Of a stretch of 21,549 nucleotides of DNA, positions 1 through 7,581 are shown piece after piece (the first letter of the stretch is position 1; each line of letters begins with the position of its first letter). This DNA comes from VAZQ01 sp036498625 (GTDB taxonomy: Bacteria > Pseudomonadota > Alphaproteobacteria > Rhizobiales > Xanthobacteraceae), in assembly GCA_036498625.1 (NCBI GenBank), contig DASYFD010000425.1:1-21549 (forward strand), written 5' to 3'. The position numbers and the translations under genes are program-made. The notes below the pieces were generated by a model. That model searched no databases. It was not told the DNA's origin and saw only the letters and a list, made by a program, of their open reading frames with translations.

Positions 1-636
1 ATAGTCCTGCAGGCTCGGCGGCAGCAGGCCCGCCACCTTCACGCCTTTGACCGCGATCGCCTCGCTCACATAGATGACCGCCATCTCGGCGCGGCCTTCC
101 GCCACCTCGATCGCCGCCTCGCGGCCGCCCTTGGTCAGCACGGCTTTCTTCTTGATGGCGTCGCCGATGCCCAGCCGCTCGGTCAGGCCGGCGAAATAGA
201 TGCCCGATGTGCCGCCTTCGGCCGGGTCCGTGAAAGCCACCGATTTTGCCTCGACGAGTGCCTTCTTGAAAGCGTCGGGGGTCGCCACGTCGGGTACGCT
301 CGCGCCCTCCTTGACGGCAACCCCGATGCCGACGCGGCCGAGGTCGGCACGGCTGCCGGGCGTGAGCTTGCCGGTCTTCTCGAGTTCTTCCATCAGCGGC
401 AGCGAGACGATGATCAGGTCGGCGTGCTGGCCCGAGGTGATGACGGTGCGCAGCTGCCCGGTGGTGCCGATGGTGAAATCGAATTTCTGGCCGGTCTTTT
501 GCGAATAATCCTCGATGATCTGCGCGATCAGGCCGCGCACCGCGCCGGCCGAGATCACCTTGAGATCGGCGGCGCCGGCCGGCACTGCGAGCAACGTGGC
601 CAGGACCGCAACCAAAGATGCAAGACGATGAGTCAT
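1..636 (-). CDS. ModA-like ABC transporter substrate-binding protein, partial (C-terminus beyond window)
   Basis: Reading leftwards from an ATG at 636-634 the frame stays open to base 1, giving 212 residues without a stop, so the C-terminus lies outside the window. It begins with a Sec signal peptide (about residues 1-23, ending VPAGAA) followed by a mature start DLKVISAGAV. The pattern is that of type 2 periplasmic binding proteins of the molybdate/ModA kind (SBP_bac_11): a beta strand, a helix with a YSQKTG turn, then the TIGTTGQLRTVITSG and HADLIIVS segments, and later FTDPAEGGTSG and AEMAVIYVSEA. The start is backed by a purine-rich AGGGGAAGAGA immediately upstream. It would sit in the periplasm and hand a small anion or organic ligand to an ABC permease. 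No permease gene is visible, and the specificity is unknown: orphan ModA-like proteins in this bacterial group often do not bind molybdate. It is divergent from the hydrolase at 838, with about 200 bp of shared promoter region. Confidence 0.85.
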   Translation of the reverse strand, partial: MTHRLASLVAVLATLLAVPAGAADLKVISAGAVRGLIAQIIEDYSQKTGQKFDFTIGTTGQLRTVITSGQHADLIIVSLPLMEELEKTGKLTPGSRADLGRVGIGVAVKEGASVPDVATPDAFKKALVEAKSVAFTDPAEGGTSGIYFAGLTERLGIGDAIKKKAVLTKGGREAAIEVAEGRAEMAVIYVSEAIAVKGVKVAGLLPPSLQDY

Positions 637-837
637 TCTCTTCCCCTCTGCGGCCGCTCTTTGAGCAACAGGACCTGCGGCGATCTCCGGCCGGGCGGCG
701 CGCGCCACTATAGCCCAGGGACGCGACCGTTCCCAAGGGCGCGCGGATGCTTCCGGAAGGGCCGGGGCGCTGCTATCGTTCGGACCAGTTGCCGTCGAAT
801 TGACAGCCAAGATAATCGCAACCCTGGGGAGAGCATC

Positions 838-1686
838 ATGGCGCTACCGAATGTGCCGCATCGCATCGGACGCGTGGAGTCCGGTGACGTCTCGATCTTC
901 TATCGTGCCTTCGGCAGCCGCGGCGCGACCCCGATCGTGATCATGCATGGCGCCAATTATTTCGATTCCTACGATTGGATCGGCGTCGCCGGCGCGCTCG
1001 CGCGCGATCGCGAGGTGGTGGCGTTCGACCGGCGCGGCTGGGGCGAATCGAATTGGAGCCCGAGCAAGGACTATTCGCTCGACGCCCATGTGAGCGACGC
1101 CATGGCGGTGGTGAACCATATGGGATGGAGCCAGGTAATCTTCATGGGCCACTCGGCCTCCGGGCGGGTGGTCGTGTCGGCGGCCGCCAATTTTCCCGAC
1201 AAGGCGGCAAAGCTGATGGTGCTCGACAGTCCGCTGGGCGGCGAGTTCGGCGACCCCAATCGGCCCAAGACCGGCAACCCGCCTACGATGTACGACTCGG
1301 TCGAGACCATGATGGCGGGCTTCGCCAAGGCCAGCAGCCCGCCGCGGGTCGGAAGCGACCGCGAGCGCGCCCTCAATGCGCTGATCCGCCTGGAGAAGGG
1401 CTACATGCTCAAGCGCGATCCCGACAACGGCAACACCGTGCCGCAGGGCGAAGCCGCCGGCCTGCCGCGCCGCGAGCCGCGCGACGTCTGGGAGGATCTC
1501 GCCGCGGTGAAATGCCCGACCATGGTGGTGCACGCGCTGCGCTCGGACCGGCTGGACGCCAAGACGCTCGGCCGCCTCGGCACCGAGTTCAAGAACATCG
1601 CGATCACCGAGGTGGATTGCCGGCACGATATTCCCAACGAGCAGCCGGAGGCGCTGCTCGCGCATGTCCGCAAATTTGTGGGGTGA
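838..1686 (+). CDS. alpha/beta hydrolase fold protein
   Basis: A 282-residue cytoplasmic protein with no signal peptide. The start chosen is the ATG at 838, four bases after a GGAGAG Shine-Dalgarno; the open frame extends further upstream but without a comparable ribosome site. Fold markers are in order: strand and oxyanion loop IVIMHGANYFDSYDW (33-47), the FDRRGWGES segment (63-71), the nucleophile elbow FMGHSASG with Ser106, an acid candidate Asp237 (ALRSDRL), and the catalytic His263 (DCRHDIPNEQP). The elbow reads G-H-S-A-S, so the last small residue of the usual G-x-S-x-G is Ser; this is tolerated in the superfamily. The substrate cannot be told: esterases, C-C hydrolases, dehalogenases and epoxide hydrolases share this layout. 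Close relatives are usually annotated simply as alpha/beta hydrolase. It is followed by a repeat element and then the SIR2 insert. Confidence 0.9.
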   Translation: MALPNVPHRIGRVESGDVSIFYRAFGSRGATPIVIMHGANYFDSYDWIGVAGALARDREVVAFDRRGWGESNWSPSKDYSLDAHVSDAMAVVNHMGWSQVIFMGHSASGRVVVSAAANFPDKAAKLMVLDSPLGGEFGDPNRPKTGNPPTMYDSVETMMAGFAKASSPPRVGSDRERALNALIRLEKGYMLKRDPDNGNTVPQGEAAGLPRREPRDVWEDLAAVKCPTMVVHALRSDRLDAKTLGRLGTEFKNIAITEVDCRHDIPNEQPEALLAHVRKFVG

Positions 1687-1700
1687 GCTATGAATGTGAG

Positions 1701-1831
1701 CCGGGGTCTTGTCCCGGGCGCAGCGCAGCACTTCTTAGTGGTGCGCTGCAGACCCGGGACCGTTCCAAACGCTTGAGGCAGGAACGGTCCCGGACCAGCG
1801 GAGCAGCGCATCCGGGATAAACAAGAAAGCC
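1701..1831. repeat. dispersed two-hairpin intergenic repeat, copy R1 (complete)
   Basis: Two nested-in-series stems are visible. The first pairs 1720-1731 with 1738-1749 (11 of 12 bases) around a 6-base loop. The second pairs GGGACCGTTCC at 1756-1766 with GGAACGGTCCC at 1781-1791 (11 of 11). Related copies lie at 17229-17340 and 19372-19497. The last 50 bases (1782-1831) recur at 3979-4028 with four mismatches. It starts about 15 bases after the hydrolase stop codon, so it could also end or stabilise that transcript. It has no coding content and no transposase; a REP/BIME-like non-autonomous element is the likeliest description. Confidence 0.8.
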
Positions 1832-1855
1832 ATCGAACTCGCCGGGGCGATATTA

Positions 1856-2824
1856 ATGTCCTACATCCTTCTTACCGGCGCCGGCTTCAGTCGAAATTGG
1901 GGTGGATGGCTAGCTGTTGAGGCCTTCGAATATCTACTCGGATGTTCGGAGATCACGCCCCTCATTAGAAGGGAGCTTTGGAAAGCTAAATCCGCCGACG
2001 CTGGCTTTGAGGGTGCCTTGGATTCACTGCGCGGGCTTAACGCGAAGGATGGCAGGCAAGGAACTGAGCTAAAGACATTCGAAGCTATGCTTCTCGGCAT
2101 GTTCAACACCATGAACAGCTCCTACGCCAGCCTCGACTTTGAGCCCGGACGCGATCCAGCGAGAATGGGGCCACAACCGACCTTCGTTCGTGATTTCCTA
2201 TGTCGATTCGATAAGATTTTTACACTGAACCAGGACACATTGCTCGAACAGCACTATCAAATTAGCGACCTACTAGCCGGCTCAGTGGGGCGATGGTTTA
2301 CGGTTCAGACGCCCGGCTTACAGGAAATGACGATGGGGGGATTGCCATACGCAAAGCCGGGAATGTATACGCCCGCGTTACCTCCGTTCACTTTACTCCA
2401 AAGACGCCAGCCGTATTTCAAACTGCACGGTTCGAGCAACTGGAGAACAAACGACGGCACGAGCCTGCTGATAATGGGGGGGAACAAATCAGCCAATATT
2501 GGAGCTTCGGAGCTACTCAGTTGGTACGAGCAACAGTTTCGCGAGGCACTTCGTGAGCCAGAAGCACGATTGATGGTGATCGGCTACGGCTTCGCGGACA
2601 CGCACATCAATGATCATATTCGCGAAGGTGCTGCAGCCGGCACGAAACTCTTCATCATCGATCCGGCTGGCGTGGATGCAATCAACACGCTCCTATTTCG
2701 CAATCTATACAACTTCGGAAACTCGCTGCAAGACATCTTGCTTGGAGCTTCTCGAAGGGAGTTACTGCCCACGCTGTTGCGTGATACAGTTGAGCGCTCC
2801 AAGATCATGCGCTTCTTCTCCTAG
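1856..2824 (+). CDS. SIR2-like (SIR2_2-type) NAD-binding domain protein, probable anti-phage effector
   Basis: The 322-residue product is one SIR2-type domain with little added. Residues 6-12 (LTGAGFS) form the NAD-binding glycine loop. FTLNQD (122-127) supplies the Asn125/Asp127 pair of the family's T-x-N-x-D motif. YFKLHGSSNW (187-196) carries the likely catalytic His191. GYGFADTHIND (243-253) is the strand-end motif typical of the SIR2_2 subgroup. All expected catalytic positions look intact. Bacterial proteins of this subgroup, such as the enzymatic parts of Thoeris, DSR and SIR2-Argonaute systems, destroy NAD+ on phage infection; that this protein does so is inference. It lacks the C-terminal sensor domain (SLOG, TIR-ligand or HerA partner) of the named systems, so it would need another trigger or a partner. 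The ribosome site before ATG 1856 is weak, and the gene starts only 24 bases after the left direct repeat. Confidence 0.88.
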   Translation: MSYILLTGAGFSRNWGGWLAVEAFEYLLGCSEITPLIRRELWKAKSADAGFEGALDSLRGLNAKDGRQGTELKTFEAMLLGMFNTMNSSYASLDFEPGRDPARMGPQPTFVRDFLCRFDKIFTLNQDTLLEQHYQISDLLAGSVGRWFTVQTPGLQEMTMGGLPYAKPGMYTPALPPFTLLQRRQPYFKLHGSSNWRTNDGTSLLIMGGNKSANIGASELLSWYEQQFREALREPEARLMVIGYGFADTHINDHIREGAAAGTKLFIIDPAGVDAINTLLFRNLYNFGNSLQDILLGASRRELLPTLLRDTVERSKIMRFFS

Positions 2825-3231
2825 GACTCATCCCTGGCGCGTCACGATAAACGCCGAAACTTCAATTCCTGCCATCATCGATGTGAGCGCCGTCTTTCCC
2901 TCTCGGTAAACTCTCTCGCCCGGCAACATCCGAGTTGGGACTGACGCTCCGGCACGCCAGCAGGCTCTCCGAGCTGGTCCGCTCGCGCGCGCCGTTGCGC
3001 AGCTGCCGCGCGCTCCGGCGCCGGTATCGCCTACCCAAGCCGGGCCCATGATCGGCATCGCGGTCGGCTCAAACCCTACAGCCCGCCCAACACCTCGCAG
3101 TGACCACCCGACGAGGCGGCTTTTAATGTGATTTGCTATCGGGCAGCGACAGGGCGTGTGGAGGTCGTCGGTTCCGCCAGCTGTGATCCGCGGAGCCGCT
3201 TGATCTCGCAGCGGCGGGATTGATTATCTCG
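2825..3231. other. gene-free spacer between convergent cassette genes
   Basis: This stretch of about 400 bases lies between the 3' ends of the SIR2 gene and the 202-aa gene. Its middle (about 2940-3110) is sharply richer in G and C than the rest of the cassette, as if a fragment of host-like DNA were caught in it. A minus-strand frame of 76 codons (3058-2828) is open but has no convincing ribosome site and a low-complexity start, so it is not called. No tRNA, strong hairpin terminator or recognisable protein remnant was found. Confidence 0.6.
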
Positions 3232-3840
3232 TCACTCGGTTGCGTTGTTTTTCTGTGACTTGGTAGTGTAGTTGAAAACAGTGATTGATTGCATGCTGGT
3301 TGTGTCTGACTGTCGAGGCAAAGTTAGCAAAGTGTAGGAAGGGTTGGAACTTTGGGTGGGCGCCTTTTCCACGCCGATTTGGGTCTTGGCCGGATCGGCG
3401 TGATCTGGATTCCAGGAAGTCTTGTACGGCTCCGGAAGCGCTTTGATGAAGCAAGCAAAATTCGTTTCTATCCAGTCAAATAGCGGACGGATTTTATCCA
3501 CAGTCAATTTTCGTTCAGAGTCCGAGCGCTGCTTTCCCAGATGAAGCACTTGGGAGTCGAGCCGCTGAACCAAGTGCCCGAGCTGGAGGGAGTGAATCTT
3601 GTCATATGTCGCTTCGAAATCGTCCCCCACGTAGTCGCTTGCGCGGTGATTACGGTTGTCGTCAGAACTGCAAAGAAAGCTGTGCAACAAACGAGCATGA
3701 ATGCAAAACGATTCGAATTTTGAGTTCCAATCGAGGGGGTGCAAATAAGCTTCCATCTGGGACCATGCATAACGCAACATCAGCAGCTCGTATGAGACGT
3801 GCTCGTGCAAGTATACCGTTAGGTCTCGTTGGGAACTCAT
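3232..3840 (-). CDS. conserved hypothetical protein of the cassette (helical, HEPN-like pattern possible)
   Basis: A 202-residue soluble protein starting at ATG 3840 with a good AAAGGA site four bases upstream. The first 140 residues look entirely helical: YELLMLRYAWSQMEAY (17-32), then ESFCIHARLLHSFL (43-56) and ASDYVGDDF (67-75). The last segment from about 141 is polar and likely disordered. The E-S-F-x-x-H-x-R-x-L-x-x-F pattern followed by a D-Y/D-D-F segment recalls a widespread family of bacterial hypothetical proteins with a HEPN-like helical build, but a clear HEPN R-x4-6-H active site is not seen, so this is a resemblance only. It points towards the SIR2 gene rather than sharing its transcript. 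Composition matches the SIR2 gene and not the flanks. Whether it regulates, antagonises or is unrelated to the SIR2 protein cannot be told. Confidence 0.75.
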   Translation of the reverse strand: MSSQRDLTVYLHEHVSYELLMLRYAWSQMEAYLHPLDWNSKFESFCIHARLLHSFLCSSDDNRNHRASDYVGDDFEATYDKIHSLQLGHLVQRLDSQVLHLGKQRSDSERKLTVDKIRPLFDWIETNFACFIKALPEPYKTSWNPDHADPAKTQIGVEKAPTQSSNPSYTLLTLPRQSDTTSMQSITVFNYTTKSQKNNATE

Positions 3841-3978
3841 GCTGTCCTTTCATTTTGCCAGTGCATCTCGGTGATGCTCTCACGCTTGGGTCGCTCTAAC
3901 CGGAAACACCCTTAAAATCAATCCCGTACTGTGGGGCTGTTTGTCACTGCACGCACTTGATAATATTCGACGGATTTT

Positions 3979-4028
3979 GAACGGTCCCGGACCAGCGGAG
4001 CACCGCATCCGGGGCAAGCAAGAAAGCC
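3979..4028. repeat. right direct repeat of the cassette (3' portion of the R1 element)
   Basis: Fifty bases match 1782-1831 in the same orientation with four substitutions and no gaps. Only the right arm of the second hairpin and its downstream tail are present; the left half of the element found at R1 is missing. The match runs on into a tail (caagaaagcc) that copies near 17.3 kb and 19.4 kb do not share, which favours a real duplication of one site over chance membership of the repeat family. It abuts the stop codon of the MmgE/PrpD gene. Confidence 0.75.
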
Positions 4029-5399
4029 TCAAGCCAGCAAATTGATCAAATCGCGCACGTCCGGCTGCTTGTCCAGCGACCAGACCAGATCGCGGGCGCG
4101 TTCGGCACGCACCGAGCCGATCACCGGGGTCGCGTTGGCCAGGAACTTCCCCTCGATGGCGGTATCGCTCATTGGGTTGGCGGCGGTGCCGGAGGCGTGC
4201 GGGATGTGAATTTCGTGGCGGGTTTTGCCGGCCACGATCACCGCATAGGCCTCGTCCTTGCCGAGCGTCTCATCGCCGTGCGCCGTCACCTTGCGGCGCA
4301 GCGCCGCGACCAGCGAATCCCGCGCCCGGGCGTCGGAATATTGCGCGATGCCGGCGTCGCCGTCGACCAGCGCCACCGCGGCGGAATGCACGGTGCTGAA
4401 CTTCGATTGCAGGCCGGTCGAGGGATCGACCACATCGGTGATGGAGAGCACGAACGGGTGCACCCGCAGGGTGATCTTGTCGACGGTAGCGGGATCGATG
4501 TGGTCGCGGTTGCGCAGCGCGATCATCGCATCGATCAGCGGATGCAGCACCACGCCGCACGCATAGGGCTTGTGGCCGTTGGTCTCGATGAGCCAGCCCT
4601 GATCAAGCCGGGCATTGAGCTCCTCGGGCGCCGCCACGTCGCTGTAGACGCGCGCAAAGCCCTTCTTGCCCTCGATGATCTCCTGCGTGCTGTCGAAGCC
4701 GCGCTCCGCCAAGAGCGCTGCCAGCACGCCGTTGGCGGCGGACTTGCCGGCATGGAACGACTTGCACATGGTGCCGCGGTTCTGCTGGATGCCGGCCGCC
4801 TGGGTGGTGGCGATCCCCATCGCGTAGGTCAGCCGCTGCGGATCGAGCCCGAGCAGCTTGCCGCCGGCGACCCCGGCCGCGACCGTACCGAGCGTGCCGG
4901 TCAGGTGCCAGCCGCCCTTGTGGTGGCCGGGCGCGCTCCAGCCGGTGCGCACCCCCGCCTCGAATCCGACCGCATAGGCCAGCATGAGATCGGCGCCGCT
5001 CACCGGCTTGCGATCCGCCGGTCCGCGCTCGGCGAGCGCGAACAGCGCGGCCAGGATCGGCGAGCTCGCATGCAGGACCACCCCGCCCATATGGGTGTCG
5101 TCGAAATCCAGCACATGCCCCATCTGGCCGTTGGCGAGCGGCGCATCGCGCAGACCCAGCCGCAGCTTGCGCCCGAGCACGGTCGCCTGCGGGGCGCCGC
5201 TGACTTCCTGCAGCACCTCGAGCAGCGTGGAGATGGTCTTGTGCCCGCTGCCGGCCAGCGCGCAGCCGATCCAATCGAGCACGCCCCGGCGCGCCTGGTG
5301 CCTGGCGGCCTGCGTGAGATCGCCGAACCGCGCCGCAGCCAGCCGGCCGCACAGGGTCTTGGTCAGGGTGACCGCATCGGGGCTGAGATTCTGGTCCAT
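4029..5399 (-). CDS. MmgE/PrpD family protein (2-methylcitrate dehydratase-like)
   Basis: The 456-residue product has the normal family length and runs without gaps through the family landmarks: GCALAGSGHKT (46-55), RDAPLANGQMGHVLDFDDTH (84-103), HASSP (110-114), GHHKGGWHLTGTLG (158-171), KSFHAGKSAANG (213-224) and NGHKPYACG (274-282). PrpD dehydrates 2-methylcitrate in propionate breakdown, and other members include aconitate decarboxylase and iminodisuccinate epimerase. No prpB or prpC gene is near, so the true substrate is open; many such orphan copies in this bacterial group accompany tricarboxylate-type uptake proteins. The ATG at 5399 matches where the family normally begins, although the bases before it contain no clear ribosome site. 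The stop codon sits directly against the right repeat of the SIR2 cassette, so insertion there left the reading frame complete. Confidence 0.92.
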   Translation of the reverse strand: MDQNLSPDAVTLTKTLCGRLAAARFGDLTQAARHQARRGVLDWIGCALAGSGHKTISTLLEVLQEVSGAPQATVLGRKLRLGLRDAPLANGQMGHVLDFDDTHMGGVVLHASSPILAALFALAERGPADRKPVSGADLMLAYAVGFEAGVRTGWSAPGHHKGGWHLTGTLGTVAAGVAGGKLLGLDPQRLTYAMGIATTQAAGIQQNRGTMCKSFHAGKSAANGVLAALLAERGFDSTQEIIEGKKGFARVYSDVAAPEELNARLDQGWLIETNGHKPYACGVVLHPLIDAMIALRNRDHIDPATVDKITLRVHPFVLSITDVVDPSTGLQSKFSTVHSAAVALVDGDAGIAQYSDARARDSLVAALRRKVTAHGDETLGKDEAYAVIVAGKTRHEIHIPHASGTAANPMSDTAIEGKFLANATPVIGSVRAERARDLVWSLDKQPDVRDLINLLA

Positions 5400-5634
5400 G
5401 TCGGGGGGCCTGGCTGTTGATCCGGAGGGATTTTCCGTGGCGGGCGGGCTTGAGGAATTGGTTCAAGTCGGCGGCGAAAGCAAGGCCCATCGTTGCGAAT
5501 GCAGAGGGAGCTCCCGGGCCGGCTGGGACGAGGTGCGCCTGTCCAGAAGCGGTAGTCAAGGCGGCGGCGATTATTGCAACTTGACGGCTGCGCTAGGATG
5601 CGCGGAGAGATGTCTTCCTTTCCGGACCAGGCTC

Positions 5635-7248
5635 ATGCAGACGCACCTTCTCGTCATTTTCGTTCTCACCACCATCGCGGTGGCCGCCATAGCGGCAAGC
5701 CGGTCGAAGCTGCCTCCCGCCATCGTCATGGTGCTGGTCGGCCTCGTGCTGGCCGTGACCCCGGGACTGCCGCCGATCGAGCTCGCGCCCGAGCTGGTGC
5801 TGCTGCTGGTATTGCCGCCGTTGGTCTACTCGGCCGGCGTCCAGATGAGCTGGCGCGAGTTCCGCTACAACATCCGCTCCATCAGCCTGCTCGCGGTCGG
5901 CGGCGTGACCTTCACGACGGTGGCGGTCGCCGCCGTGGTGCATTTTGTGCTGGGCTGGGATTGGGCGGTCGGCTTTGTTCTGGGCGCCATCATCTCGCCG
6001 CCAGACGAGGTGGCCCCGATGGCGATCGGTCGCCGGCTCGGGTTGCCGCGCCGCACCATGGTGATTCTCGAAGGCGAGGGCCTCGCCAATGACGCGACCG
6101 CGCTCATCCTCTACAAATTCGCGGTCGTGGCGGTTGCCACCGGCACGTTCTCCTTCGGCCCGGCTTTTCTGGTGTTTCTGGCCATCGTTGCGGGCGAGAT
6201 CGCGTTCGGGCTGGTGGTCGGTTATGTCAGCTTGCGCCTGCGTAAATGGGCCGCGGACCCCCGCATCGAGATCCTGCTCTCCCTGCTGACGCCGTTCGCG
6301 GCTTATTGGCCGCCCGCCTATCTCGGGGGCTCCGGGGTGCTCGCGGCCTGCGTTTGCGGGCTTTACGTCAGCTGGAACGGGCCGCTGCTCATTCCGGCCG
6401 CCACCCGGCTGCAGGGAATTTTTTTCTGGGACTTGTTGATCTATGTGCTGGAAGGCGCGCTGTTCCTGCTGACCGGCCTCGAGGCGCGTCCCCTGCTCGA
6501 GCGCATCGTGCAGGTATCGGGCGCCGAGCTCGCGGCTGCCGCGCTCGTCACCATCGTGGCGGTAGTCGCGGCGCGCTTCATATGGGTATTTCCCGCCATC
6601 TACCTGCCACGCCTGCTGGTGCCCTCGTTGCGCCGCAAGGATCCTTATCCGATCTGGCAGCGACCTTTCATCCTGTCCTTTACCGGCGTGCGCGGGATCG
6701 TGTCACTGGCAGCCGCGCTGGCATTGCCCCTGATGAATGCGGCCGGCGAGCCGTTTCCCCACCGCGATCTCATTCTGCTCCTGACATTCTGGGTAATCCT
6801 GGTGACGCTGGTCGGTCAGGGATTGCTGCTGCCCGCCGTGATCGGCTGGCTCGGCCTGCCCAAGATCGCCGAGACCGAGCAACTCGAGGAACGCAAGGCC
6901 GAGCTCGCCGCGCGCCGGAGCGCCATCAACGCAGTCGTGCAGACGCTGGAAGAGCTGGCGCGGAAACGCAACCTGCCGGAGACCGTGGTCAACGGCATTC
7001 GGACACGCTACCGCGAGCGCCTCAAGCGCGTCGAGTTGACCGACGGCGAGCCGGATGCGCGCACGCTGATCGATCTGCGTGACGAGATCGAGACGCTGCT
7101 CATCGATGCGGAGCGCCGCTATATCTTCGGGCAATTGGAGCGCGGCGAGCTGATCGACGAAGGCCGCCGTCACATCGAGCGGGAGCTCGATCTTCGCGAG
7201 ACCCACCTGCAGGGCAGTATTTCCGGCGCATCGGATCGCCAGGAATAG
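5635..7248 (+). CDS. CPA1-family Na+/H+ antiporter (NhaP-like)
   Basis: A 537-residue inner-membrane protein. Residues 1 to about 410 form some twelve hydrophobic segments of the Na_H_exchanger domain. The ion-site region is recognisable as SPPDEVAP (121-128, with Asp124) and EGEGLANDATALILY (146-160, with the conserved Asn152-Asp153 pair). The remaining C-terminal part, from about residue 415, is cytoplasmic, charged and helical (ERKAELAARR onwards), and probably adjusts activity or dimerises, as in other NhaP-type exchangers. It would exchange Na+, K+ or Li+ for protons and help pH and salt balance. The frame is open upstream into the MmgE/PrpD gene, but only ATG 5635 begins with a proper first membrane segment (LLVIFVLTTIAVAAIA). 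The ribosome site is a weak CCAGG. About 235 bp separate it from the divergent MmgE/PrpD start; no function link is evident. Confidence 0.92.
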   Translation: MQTHLLVIFVLTTIAVAAIAASRSKLPPAIVMVLVGLVLAVTPGLPPIELAPELVLLLVLPPLVYSAGVQMSWREFRYNIRSISLLAVGGVTFTTVAVAAVVHFVLGWDWAVGFVLGAIISPPDEVAPMAIGRRLGLPRRTMVILEGEGLANDATALILYKFAVVAVATGTFSFGPAFLVFLAIVAGEIAFGLVVGYVSLRLRKWAADPRIEILLSLLTPFAAYWPPAYLGGSGVLAACVCGLYVSWNGPLLIPAATRLQGIFFWDLLIYVLEGALFLLTGLEARPLLERIVQVSGAELAAAALVTIVAVVAARFIWVFPAIYLPRLLVPSLRRKDPYPIWQRPFILSFTGVRGIVSLAAALALPLMNAAGEPFPHRDLILLLTFWVILVTLVGQGLLLPAVIGWLGLPKIAETEQLEERKAELAARRSAINAVVQTLEELARKRNLPETVVNGIRTRYRERLKRVELTDGEPDARTLIDLRDEIETLLIDAERRYIFGQLERGELIDEGRRHIERELDLRETHLQGSISGASDRQE

Positions 7249-7309
7249 GCCCGGAGGACCATGCTACACTGGATGCACTCCTTCGCGAGAGCCTGTGAGG
7301 AGATTACCC

Positions 7310-7462
7310 GCTCGTCCCCGCGAGGGCGGGGACCCAGTCCGCTCGCAAAAATGAGCTTATTTTCAGTCTGCGCGTAAGGTGCTCGTTCTCTCCGGCATTG
7401 GATGCCGCCCGATCAGTCATCTTGCGAAGAGAAACTGGATTCCCGCCTGCGCGGGAATGAGC
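7310..7462. repeat. MITE-like element with inverted hairpin ends
   Basis: A 153-bp element starts GCTC and ends GAGC. Each end folds on itself: GTCCCCGC/GCGGGGAC at 7314-7333 and ATTCCCGC/GCGGGAAT at 7439-7458, both with 8-bp perfect arms and 4-base loops. The two ends are also inverted copies of each other, matching at about 23 of 29 positions. The interior has no gene. The ends belong to a type of GGCGGGAAT/ATTCCCGCC palindrome common in proteobacterial intergenic DNA. It lies downstream of the antiporter gene and could act as a transcript end. Confidence 0.8.
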
Positions 7463-7510
7463 GGAGAAGGCCGGCGCCTGCCGGCCGCCTCGGCTGCGCC
7501 GCACACGGCA

Positions 7511-7571
7511 ATGGTTCGTCCTTCGAAAGCCTCAGGACGCGCGAGCGTTGCCCGCGCTCCTTACCATGAGG
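7511..7571. repeat. degenerate alphaproteobacterial intergenic repeat
   Basis: The stretch begins atggttcgtccttcg and ends cgcgctccttaccatgagg, with a partly palindromic CTCAGGACGCGCG / CGCGCTCCTTACC core. This resembles a repeat often seen between genes in Bradyrhizobium-like genomes, here worn by substitutions. It ends about 10 bases from the stop codon of the propeller gene, in a place where a transcript end is expected. Together with the element at 7310-7462 it fills most of the 333-bp gap between the antiporter and propeller genes. Confidence 0.4.
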
Positions 7572-7581
7572 CTGGAAGGAG

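Larger units (their letters stand above)
1832..3978. other. candidate acquired cassette: SIR2 gene plus unknown gene between 50-bp direct repeats
   Basis: The segment between the direct repeats at 1782-1831 and 3979-4028 is clearly richer in A and T than the flanks (outside a GC-rich patch near 2940-3110), and its two genes use many A/T third positions, unlike the neighbours. It contains a SIR2-domain gene and a convergent gene of unknown function. There is no integrase, transposase or tRNA inside, so the means of entry is unknown. Because the 50-bp repeat belongs partly to a dispersed intergenic family, the flanks may be recombination points between family members rather than a target-site duplication or att sites. 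Foreign origin is inferred from composition, content and flanks together. Confidence 0.55.

Noticed and set aside
799..804. TTGACA as a -35 box for the hydrolase
   Set aside because: No fitting -10 box at 16-18 bases distance, and the hexamer lies too near the ATG.
424..837. Upstream extension of the alpha/beta hydrolase frame
   Set aside because: The frame is open but lies opposite the binding-protein gene and has a composition unlike a protein. ATG 838 has the ribosome site and the correct fold start.
2828..3058. 76-codon minus-strand frame after the SIR2 gene
   Set aside because: No ribosome site, low-complexity Ala/Arg/Gly-rich beginning, and no recognisable family. Composition of the patch explains the open frame.
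3061..3110. tRNA 3'-end-like segment (ggctcaaaccctac) as an integration site
   Set aside because: It lacks a T-loop consensus and a paired stem, and no acceptor stem or CCA is present.
4197..5420. Long open frame opposite the MmgE/PrpD gene
   Set aside because: An antisense shadow caused by high GC at third positions; the minus strand matches a known family over its full length.
4984..5634. N-terminal extension of the antiporter
   Set aside because: It overlaps the antisense of MmgE/PrpD and would put 217 non-hydrophobic residues before the first membrane segment.
7261..7377. 38-codon frame with GGAGGACC before ATG 7261
   Set aside because: The ribosome-like site is good, but the frame runs through the MITE-like end and has no regular pattern; chance is more likely.
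7304..7462. CRISPR-like array
   Set aside because: The two similar units are inverted relative to each other and only two exist; there are no spacers or cas genes.
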